Shown: piece by piece, positions 56,290 to 64,000 of the stretch | How the letters are laid out: each line of letters starts with the position of its first letter | Numbering within the stretch: the first letter of the stretch is position 1 | Source: Craterostigma plantagineum | Lineage: Eukaryota; Streptophyta; Magnoliopsida; Lamiales; Linderniaceae | Assembly (NCBI GenBank): GCA_027422505.1 | Contig: JAPQWV010000658.1 | Span: 241,001 to 305,000 of the forward strand | Direction of reading: 5' to 3' | DNA: 64,000 nt | Notes under the pieces: generated by a model | Database searches by the model: none | Told to the model about the DNA's origin: nothing | The model's input: the letters and a program-made list of their open reading frames with translations, nothing else | Program-made: the position numbers and the translations under genes

Positions 56290-56699
56290 TGTCACGACCC
56301 TACTTCTCAAATACGTATTTTGGCGGGTTTACACAGCCTAAACAGCGGAAAGCCTATTTAATAAAATTTTTTTGAAACATAACAAGATCCAAGTACTAGA
56401 CCGATGCCCCAAAAGTCTAAACCGGAAATATAAAATATTTAACGAAACACACTTTTATTTATTGGGTCGAAGCCCAAAGAGTAAAAAAATACGAAACATA
56501 ATTTATACACTCCGCAGGTCACGTCCCATGCACTGCGCCGCCCTCAAAAGTCCGTGGAGTCACCGCCATCAGTAGCCTAGTCGTGACGTTTTTCAACTTC
56601 CGACTCGTTCGTACCTACACACGTAAATCCTGAGCTTTTGCCCAGTAGATGAAAATATGCATAAATGCAAATGCTCTCACTCGACTCCCATCCCGACAC

Positions 56700-57275
56700 C
56701 AGGGTTTGATGACCGAAACGGACCGACCGGTTCTGACCGGAAATCGGTCCGGTCGGAAATCCGATTCGGTTCCGGTCCGGTCTAAGTTTAAATTAAAAAA
56801 AAAAACGTGAAGCATATACATATACTAATAAACCAGTGCATATAATGAAAAGTGTATTTGGTGTACTGGTAGAATAGAAGTCTAGGTGCTGTGGGTGGGC
56901 CGAGAGACCTGAGTTCGATTCTTAATACAAACCCATTTTGCATTTCTTTTTTACAATTACACTATAACCCAATATTTTTTTTTATTCATTTTGACCCCTG
57001 AAATTTATATATTTACTTTTTGAGATTTATTATATCATTAATTTTGACTACCAACACAATTTCAATATGTTTATAAAATTCTAATTGAAAAAAGTTCATG
57101 AAAGCATGTATCTTTTCGATATTATTTGATTTATTTATTCATAAATTACATATTTATTAAATCTAGAGGTAACGGTTTTACACCGGTTTGATGCCGGTTT
57201 TATGCCGGTTAAACCATTAAACCTTAAACCAATAAAATTTCTGGTCCGTTTCAAAAACCCGGTTTCAGAACCTTG
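56700..57275. mobile_element. hAT-like non-autonomous element (MITE, 576 bp)
   Basis: It is flanked by a perfect 8-bp duplication CCCGACAC (56692-56699 and 57276-57283), the length made by hAT transposases. The ends are imperfect inverted repeats: CAGGGTTTGATGACCGAAAC on the left, CAAGGTTCTGAAACCGGG inverted on the right, both running into GAAACGGACC. Subterminal regions are rich in CCGGT and ACCGG words on both sides. There is no transposase. Confidence 0.9.
56845..56935 (+). other. tRNA-like (pol III box A/B) sequence inside the hAT-like element
   Basis: TGGTGTACTGGTAGAATAG resembles box A and GAGTTCGATTC resembles box B, about 45 bp apart, as in tRNA-derived SINEs. No tRNA cloverleaf was confirmed. 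Confidence 0.35.
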
Positions 57276-59700
57276 CCCGACACATCTCACAGAATGCATG
57301 CTCGACTCTTTTCTCATATTTCATCTCATCTCAACTCATCACATCAGGACCCGAGGCTAGGAACTAAAGGCAACAGGCGCGCAGGAGTCAGTAGCTCGGG
57401 AGGCCCCACTCCCCTCAAGGGTCAGTAGCTCGGGAGGCCCACTCCCCACATCATATATAGTTCGCCTTAGTCCTAACCTCACTACTCATACAAGTCAACG
57501 ACCAATAATCGGTCACAATCTACCCCACTCATCGACAATGTCACCATTACTCCGGACGGTTCTCTCTTCTCGTACCATCCGTATGCAAATGTCGTGCAAG
57601 TAGAATGCAACAGATAAAATGCATCATATTAAATAACAACATATGGGCCCGAGATATAATCTCGGCCCGATCTCAAAAAGTATCATTCACCAAATAATTC
57701 GGGTCCAAAGTCCGCGTTCCGATTTAATCGGCCCGAACCCTTAACCACCGAAGCTCTCCCCGAAATTTCACTAATAGTTCCCAAAACTTAATCATTTTCA
57801 CTTTAATACCCTAATTTCATAATTGGTCCCTAATTTAATATATTTTAAAATTCTAACGTCCAACTTTCAAAATATCACTTAAGTTCCTAATTTAAAAATA
57901 TCTTTCTGAATTTTGCATTTAAACCACTAAATCTCATAATTTACTTTTTAGGACCCGAATATTTTCCTAAATTTCAGATCTGCCCCGAATCTTTAAAAAC
58001 TTCAGATCTGCCTAGAAAGCTTTATATTTCTTTAAAAATTTCCCCTATTCGAATTTACATTCTCAGCCCCCAGATCTTTGAAAATTACACAAAGGACCCC
58101 AATTATTTGTTCCGTATTTCAAATCTACCCCAAAAGTTTTATATTTCTTTAAAAATCTCGACTGTTTGGATTTTACATTTTAGCCCCCGGAGTTTTAAAA
58201 CTTTTCAATCTAGTCCCTAAACTTTGGAAAACCCAAATTTAATCCAAAACTCAAATTTTCTTAAATCTTTACTCACACCCTAAACTTCCTAAATTGACTC
58301 AATCTACCCAAACTTCTGCCCCTCACCCAAATTTAACCCTCATGGCCGAAAGTTGAAGAAAAACCCTAGAAAACCCTAATTTGCACTTTTACCCGAACTT
58401 TCCAAAAATCTAACCAATCTTGCCCTTAAAAATTCTAACTCTTCTTTCCAATTCCTAACTTCTTTTTTCTCCCTAGATCACAGTGGCCAAAAATAGCATA
58501 TAAGAAATTAACATAAAATCATGCAAAATCAATACAAATTCACGTAGAGAGTCACGTTCGATCTTGATCGTAACTCGGCACATAATCATGCAAGCAACGA
58601 GATGACTCATGCAACACGTAAAATCTCGACTCCTAATTTTGCTTACGTATGTAGATGATCTTCACCTACCTTATTTCCGTAATCCCGACCATTAGAATTT
58701 CCGATCCCGAGCCCCTCCACGTGTCCGCGGGTTTTTTCCTCCTCCCTTTCTTTCCTTATCTTCTTCCTCTCTTTTTCTTTCTTTTTCTTTCTTTCCTTTC
58801 TTTCTTTTTTCTTTCTTTTCTCTTTCTTTCCTTTCTTCCCTCTCCCTCTCGGTTCCTCTTCCTCCCTTCCTCTCTATTTCTTTCTTTTACTTATTGATTA
58901 TCATTCTTGTCTTCATGCACCAAATGAGGCGTATCAGTTTAGGAGCCTTTGTTTTTATTCCATTAATTAAATTATTAGGTGATTGTATTTGTTTTTTCTT
59001 ATTCCACAAATTAGGTAATGGTGATTAGATGATGATGAGCTCTCCCCAACACGGCCTCCCTCTCTTTTTCTTTATCTTATGGTTTGTAAATTTGTCCTAA
59101 AGCGATGAGGTGTATTAGGGGTCCTTATCTTGTCCTTATGTAACCAATGAGGTTGTATTAGTTGCATTCATTGGTAAGAATATTTTATTGTACCAACCAA
59201 CTTTATTAATTCCCTCTCTCTCATTTTCGTTTTCGATGTCCTTTATTTTATTTATTATTATTATTATTATATATTTTTAAAAGTAATGAGGTGATGGTGT
59301 TCTGTTTTTACTCCCTTAACAATACAACATTATGGGACCAAAATAAACTTAATTAAGTTAGGGTAGTTGATGATGAGTTCTCATCTTGGCCTTTTCCCTT
59401 TATAGAAATATGACATTTTATTTTATATTATTAGGCAAAAGTTTTTTTTATTTGCCCATTAATAAATTTTGGCCTAACTAATTATTATTATTATTTTATA
59501 TATATTTTTATGTTATTTATTTATTTTGGGCCATTATTTTCTTCATTTGGCCCATAAATAAATTTTTGGTCCATTTAATTTTTTCGGGCCCAATTGTAAA
59601 TTTTGGGCTTGTCCAGAGAAGAAATCGGTGTATGTTCGAAAATCGACTCCACACATCTGAATATTGAAATAATCCCGTATAAATTTTTACGGGTATTACA

Positions 59701-59718
59701 TCCTCCCCCCCTTACAAG
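59701..59718 (-). promoter_or_regulatory. G2 polypurine tract
   Basis: The minus strand reads CTTGTAAGGGGGGGAGGA directly before the LTR start. Confidence 0.88.
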
Positions 59719-59734
59719 AATTTCGTCCCCGAGA

Positions 59735-60366
59735 TTACATTGAAAGAAATAAATTGGGATAACGATTCTTCATGTCGTCCTCTCGTTCCCATGTGGCTTC
59801 TTCAACCGCCAGGTTTCGCCACAGTACCTTGACTAGTGGAATGTTCTTGTTCCGATGTCGATTTACTTCGTGCATTAGAATCTCTACCCGTTCTTCTTCG
59901 TAGCTCAGATCCGGTTTGAGTTGTTGATAGAGGGACTCATTTGCTAGCACATGGTGCGGATTTGCAACTTATTTACGTAAGCTCGACACGTGAAATACGT
60001 CGTGGACTTGGGCTAGCGAAGCTGGCAGCTCCAGTTGATATGCAACTTCCTCGATTCTTTTAAGGATTTGAAAAGGACCAATATACCTTGGACTGAGCTT
60101 GCCCTTCTTTCCGAATCGTTTCACGCCTCTCATTGGAGAATTTTCAAGAACACCCGATCGCCTTCCGAGAACTCTAACGGCCTTCGTCGTTGATCAGCAT
60201 AGCTTTTCAGGCGACTTTGAGCTGTTTGCATTCTTTCTCGAATTTTGATGACCGCCTCCTTCATTTGTCCTATCATATCGGGACCTAAGAGTGCTCGCTC
60301 ATCGATCTTGTCCCAGTGTATCGAGGATTGGCATTTGCGCCCGTATAAAGCTTCGTACGGCGCCAC
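59735..60366 (-). pseudogene. G2 integrase C-terminus and chromodomain
   Basis: From 60366: M-A-P-Y-E-A-L-Y-G-R-K-C and [10 protein letters not shown]. After a frameshift near 60130, [10 protein letters not shown] and H-V-S-S-L-R-K follow. A chromodomain sits in the 59950-59735 frame (V-E-I-L-M-H, L-V-K-V-L-W-R-N, E-E-A-T-W-E-R-E-D-D-M). The chromodomain frame is intact to its stop at 59735. Confidence 0.92.
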
Positions 60367-60767
60367 CCCGATTGAAGAATGATAACTATTGTTATAAGAG
60401 AATTAGATCAGAGGAAGGTATTTGCTCCAGTTCCCTTCGAAGTCTAAGACACAGGCTCGGAGCATATCTTCGAGGGTCTGAATCGTTCGTTCTAATTGCC
60501 CGTCGGCTTGGGGATGACAAGCGGTGCTGAACGAAACTTCGTCCCCATTGCTTTCTGTAAGCTCATCCAGAACTTTGACAGAAACATCGAATCTCGATCC
60601 GAGACGATGGACGAAGGAATCCCGTGAAGTCGAACAATTTCTTGAATATACAATTCAGCATGTTGCTCCAGGGAGAAAGTTGAACAAATAGGTAGAAAAT
60701 AGGCGGATTTGGTTAATCGATCTACAATTACCCAAATGGCGTCATGGCCATTCATAGTTTTTGGCAA
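60367..60767 (-). pseudogene. G2 integrase catalytic core
   Basis: The reading shows D-A-I-W-V-I-V-D-R-L-T-K-S-A-Y-F-L-P, then I-V-S-D-R-D-S-M-F-L-S-K-F-W with the second catalytic Asp. The frame fails near 60495 just after K-F-R-S-A, before the H-P-Q-T-D-G-Q-x-E motif. A frameshift near 60770 separates it from the zinc domain. Confidence 0.92.
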
Positions 60768-61908
60768 GCCGACGACACATGGTAATATGATCCCATTTCC
60801 ACTCAGGAATAGACAAGGATTCCAGCATCGCTGTCGCCCTCTGATGTTCCGCCTTGACTTGTTGGCAAGTGAGACACTGGCTTACGAATGTCGCAATGTC
60901 TCCCTTCATTCTCGGCCACCAGTATGTCTCTCGTAAATCTCGGTACATCTTCGTGGCTCCAGGGTGTACTGAGTATGTAGTGGTGTGTGCCTCCGTCATT
61001 ATGGTATTTCGGAGTCCTGCACTATCTGGTATGTACAAGCGATTGTTATAGAATAAGATCCCGTCTCCTCGTAACTTGAATTCTGTTGAAGTCTCGGTTC
61101 TTTGCTCGCTTGTCAATTTCAGATAAAGCTCGTCTTGCTCCTGAGCCTTCTTGATCTTCTCCAGCAACGTAGGTTGAAGAGTTAATGCCGTCATTCTAGC
61201 CTCGATTTCGCCAAAATTGATCACTTCCACATTAAGCTGGTGGAGTTCGGTGTTGATTGCTTTTCGACTCAAAGCATCAACGACTATGTTTGCCTTGCCT
61301 GGGTGATAATTGATCACACAGTCGAAGTCTTTAACGAGCTCTAGCCAACACCATTGCCTCATATTTAACTCCTTCTGGGTGAAGAAGTATTTCAGGCTCT
61401 TATGCTCGGTGTACATCTCGCACCGTTCCCCTTAGAGATAATGATGCCAGATTTTTAGGGCGAACACAACTGCTGCGAGTTCCAGATCATGCGTGGGGTA
61501 ATTCTTCTCATAAGGTTTCAACTGTCAGGAGGCATACGCAATTACCTTCCCGTTCTGCATCAGCACGCACCCCAAGCCATTCTTCGAGGCATCACTGTAC
61601 ACGGAAAAGCCTTCGGTACCGGAGGGAATCGTAAGAACATGAGCCGTTGTCAATCGTTTCTTCAACTCCTGCAAGCTTTGCTCACATGCTTCCGTCCACT
61701 TGAACGGGACGTTCTTCTTCGTCGGGTTCGTCAGTGTCGAGGCAATGCTGGATAAGTCCTTAATGAACTTTCGATAGTATCCAGCAAGCTCGAGAAAGCT
61801 CCTGACCTCCGTGGGAGTGGTTGGTCGTGGCCAATTGCTTACGGCTTCGATCTTGCTGGGGTCCACAGAAATCCCATTTCTGGAGACAATGTGTCCCGGA
61901 AAGGCCAC
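60742..61908 (-). pseudogene. G2 late reverse transcriptase, RNase H and integrase zinc domain
   Basis: From 61908: [15 protein letters not shown] and [13 protein letters not shown] (end of RT), then [16 protein letters not shown] (RNase H). A TGA near 61525 and a TAG near 61434 interrupt it. The long frame from 61416 has [16 protein letters not shown] and an intact HHCC zinc domain ([10 protein letters not shown] ... [10 protein letters not shown]). Confidence 0.94.
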
Positions 61909-62526
61909 TTGCGTGAGCCAAAATTCACATTTCTTGAATTTGGCATAGAGTTGCTTTTCTGGAAGAATTCCGAGAACGTTCGTAAATGAACTTCGTGTTC
62001 CTCATTCGTTTTAGAATAAACGAGGATATCTCTATGAAGATGATTACAAAGTGGTCAAGGAAGTCTTTGAAAACCGATGCATCAGGTCCATAAATGCAGC
62101 TAGAGCGTTCGTCAACCCGAAAGGCATAACCAAAAACTCGTAATGGCCATACCTCGTGTTGAACGCCGTTTTCGAGACGTTCGCTTCCCGAATCTTCAGC
62201 TGATGGTAACCCAATCGTAAATAGATTTTGGAAAATGTAGATGCTCCTTGCAACTGATCGAACAGATCATCAATTCTGGGCAGCAGGTATTTTTTTTATC
62301 TTCAGTTTATTCAACTCTCGGTAGTCGATGTAGAGTCTCACGACCCGTCCTTCTTACGTACAAACAGGACAGGTGCTCCCCAAGGCGAGAAGCTGGGTTG
62401 AATAAATCCTTTCTACAGTAGCTCGTCAAGTTGCTCTTTTAACTCTCGTAGTTCGCTTGGTGCTAAACGATATGGAGTCTTAGAGAACGGTGCTGCTCCT
62501 GGTGTTAGATCGATCGCGAATTGGAG
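61909..62526 (-). pseudogene. G2 reverse transcriptase, first two thirds
   Basis: Fragments in several frames include [33 protein letters not shown] and [13 protein letters not shown], where Tyr stands at a position normally Asp. [13 protein letters not shown] and F-G-L-T-N-A also survive. The catalytic Y/F-I-D-D-I-L block (about 62030) is frameshifted. Confidence 0.92.
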
Positions 62527-63173
62527 TTATCGATCAGGAGATAGTCCCGGTAGATCATCAGGAAATACGTCAGGGAATTCATTTGCAATAGGTACGTCTT
62601 CTATTCTCGGTGGGGGCGACCCGTCGATCTTTATTGCAAATAGGAGTAAAGACTCGCAACCCGAATTCAGAAGTCGTTGGGCTTTTAAGGCAGAAATTCG
62701 GTGGATTTTGCTATTCTCCTTCGCTCCCACAAACGTGAACACTTCGTCTTCAGGAATTTGGAAGGCCACCATCTTCTTCTGACAATCGATTATGGCCCCG
62801 TATTTCGAGAGCCAATCCATCCCGAAGATAACGTCGTAATCGTTCATCGGGATCGCGATCAGATCTACGCTCAGATTCCTTCCTTCGATCGTCACGGGAC
62901 ATTTTCCAACACTAGATTAGTTCGAGTTGGATCCCCGTGTGGTAGAGTTACTACGTAGTTGTAGTCAGATAAGGTAGGAGAGATGCCTACCTTGGTCACA
63001 TATTTGGCCGACACAAACAAGTGCGTGACTCCAGAATCAAACAGCACAGAAGTAGGCACGTCGTAAATTCGTAACGTACCGGTCACTGCTGCAGGATTTG
63101 CCTCTCCCTCTTCGTTAGTTAATGTGAACACCCGTGCTGGAACCGGTGGCCGATAGCGCCTCCAACCCTTCAT
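62527..63173 (-). pseudogene. G2 aspartic protease
   Basis: In the 63173 frame V-L-F-D-S-G-V-T-H-L-F-V-S is the active site (Asp-Ser-Gly retained). A frameshift near 62900 leads to the second half, with D-V-I-F-G-M-D-W-L-S-K-Y (flap and helix region) and the linker E-F-P-D-V-F-P-D-D-L-P-G-L toward RT. Confidence 0.92.
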
Positions 63174-63290
63174 TAGTCAACGCAAACACTCGAGCTGGAG
63201 CCGGTGGCGGTGGCGCCTCGGCCCCTTCATTGGTCATCGCAAACACTCGAGCTGGAATCGGTGGCGCTTGTACAAGCGTCTGAGTCGGGT
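63110..63290 (-). repeat. Tandem repeats of about 55-60 bp in the G2 gag-protease linker
   Basis: Three degenerate copies encode P-A-R-V-F-A-M/L-T-N-E-G, followed by A/P-rich spacers: minus strand around 63265, 63208 and 63150. Confidence 0.85.
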
Positions 63291-63308
63291 TCCTGGTTTG
63301 GTCGCGGC

Positions 63309-64000
63309 TCATGCGTAATGTCCCTGTTTCCTGCGGAGATAGCAGAAGCAGTTGGGGTTGTATCCAACTCCGAAGCAGACACCGACGTGATTATGCCCAC
63401 ATTGTTGACACTGTGGTGCATTGTACGGAGGTCGGTTCGGAACGCCGGGTGGTCCCTGGTTCGGCCTTTGTCGCCAGTTAGATGGTCCCGCGCAACCTCC
63501 TCGGTTAGGGCCTTTTCCGAAGAATTGTCTCTTTTGGTCACCCCCGCCTCCCTGCTTGTTATCCGTTCTCTTCCTCGCCTCCTGCGCCGCCATAATTTGC
63601 GCCTCCTCCTGTTCTGCAATGATGGCCCTCTTGGCTACTTGAGAAAAAGGTACTCCCCGTGTGCCAGATATGCTCACATCACGGTAGATCTCGGGTTTGA
63701 GGCCCACCATGAATCGTGCCACTTTCAGCGCATTCGTGGCCACCATATGCGGGGCAAAACGTGATATTTCTTCAAACTTGCGGATGTATTCTGCCACCGT
63801 CATTGTCTCCTGCCTCAAATTTATAAATGCATTCATCCAATGCGCCTGCTCGTGGGCTGAGAAATATTTCCCGTAGAAGAGCTCTTTGAATCTTCCCCAC
63901 GACATCACGACCGGATCGTTCAGGATTTTGATGGTATCCCACCAAAATCGGGTGCTTCCCCTTAGCATGGAAACTGCGCACAGTACTTGATCATTCTCCG
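63309..64000 (-). pseudogene. G2 gag, partial (capsid and broken knuckle)
   Basis: The reading enters from beyond the window (C-A-V-S-M-L-R-G-S-T-R-F-W-W). It continues M-S-W-G-R-F-K-E-L-F-Y-G-K-Y-F, L-R-Q-E-T-M-T-V-A-E-Y and F-M-V-G-L-K-P-E-I, all typical of Gypsy gag. A Q/G/R-rich tail ends in C-Q-Q-C-G-H-N-H-V-G-V-C and a knuckle whose second half (C-F-C-Y-L-R-R-K-Q-G-H-Y-A) is disrupted by a frameshift at about 63345. A stop lies at 63309. Confidence 0.93.

Larger units (their letters stand above)
56290..59700 (-). repeat. G2 3' LTR (3411 bp)
   Basis: On the minus strand it starts TGTAATACCCGTAAAA and ends TAGGGTCGTGACA. It contains a hAT-like MITE (56700-57275), a 150-bp polypyrimidine tract (about 58731-58882, the source of the Phe/Leu/Ser-rich ORF at 58655-58897) and TTA-repeat runs near 59255 and 59484. 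The start TGTAATACCCG is also that of the solo LTR at 17964, a common chromovirus LTR start. Confidence 0.9.
56290..64000 (-). mobile_element. G2: Gypsy chromovirus (Tekay/Del-like), partial, minus strand
   Basis: On the minus strand it carries gag (from beyond 64000), protease, reverse transcriptase, RNase H, integrase and chromodomain, then a polypurine tract (59701-59718) and a 3.4-kb 3' LTR (56290-59700). The 5' LTR lies outside the window. GCCGC (56285-56289) should be one copy of its target duplication. Most genes carry stops and frameshifts. Confidence 0.94.

Noticed and set aside
58655..58897. 80-aa ORF rich in Phe/Leu/Ser, like a membrane peptide
   Set aside because: It is encoded by a polypyrimidine tract in the G2 LTR.

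Overview
The window is nuclear DNA from a flowering plant, probably a eudicot. The evidence is the repeat content: Copia and chromodomain-bearing Gypsy LTR retrotransposons with initiator-Met-tRNA primer sites, an L1-type LINE with a plant DUF4283/zinc-knuckle ORF1, two Cassandra-type TRIM elements carrying 5S rRNA-like sequence in their LTRs, a Stowaway MITE and a hAT-like MITE. I found no convincing host gene, tRNA gene, rRNA gene or CRISPR array. Nearly every coding stretch is a transposon pseudogene with in-frame stops or frameshifts. This looks like old, TE-dense heterochromatin, and most of it can be explained as nested insertions.

Left part (1-28008). A minus-strand LINE 5' half (1 to about 3000) abuts the leader and LTR of a minus-strand Copia (about 3000-4314). 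Next comes a 500-bp repeat (4315-4820) shared with a later Copia, then a plus-strand Copia, here called C1, with LTR at 4821-5173. C1 is split inside its duplicated integrase region by a complete plus-strand chromovirus, G1 (11735-25647, target duplication TTCCA). G1 was itself hit twice in its integrase: by a solo Gypsy LTR (17964-20710, duplication TGATA) and by a Cassandra TRIM (20834-21835, duplication GTATC). C1 resumes at 25653 and is cut in its reverse transcriptase at 26946 by another Gypsy LTR fragment (26947-28008).

Middle part (28009-50088). A minus-strand Copia family occupies 28009-43600 with an unusual LTR-internal-LTR-internal layout in which one LTR is shared. That shared LTR contains a complete young element, C2 (30327-39567, duplication CAAGA, 344-bp LTRs). 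C2 encodes a gag-type coiled-coil protein but has lost essentially all of pol. After about 700 bp of unassigned DNA come a truncated minus-strand Cassandra (44342-45025), a decayed SIRE-like 3' end (env-like domain, repeated polypurine tracts, long LTR, 45030 to about 47993), a decayed extra ORF (48190-49711) and a 340-bp Copia LTR (49749-50088).

Right part (50089-64000). About 2.3 kb is largely unassigned apart from a Stowaway MITE (51386-51626). Then comes an internally deleted minus-strand Copia, C3 (52450-56289), whose 5' LTR is interrupted by a minus-strand Tekay/Del-like chromovirus, G2 (56290 past the window end). The G2 3' LTR carries a hAT-like MITE with a perfect 8-bp duplication. 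Within each intact family the usual logic holds: LTR promoter, tRNA-primed reverse transcription, Gag packaging, pol replication and integration. Only C2 and Cassandra look recent enough to have moved lately, and both would need proteins from other elements.
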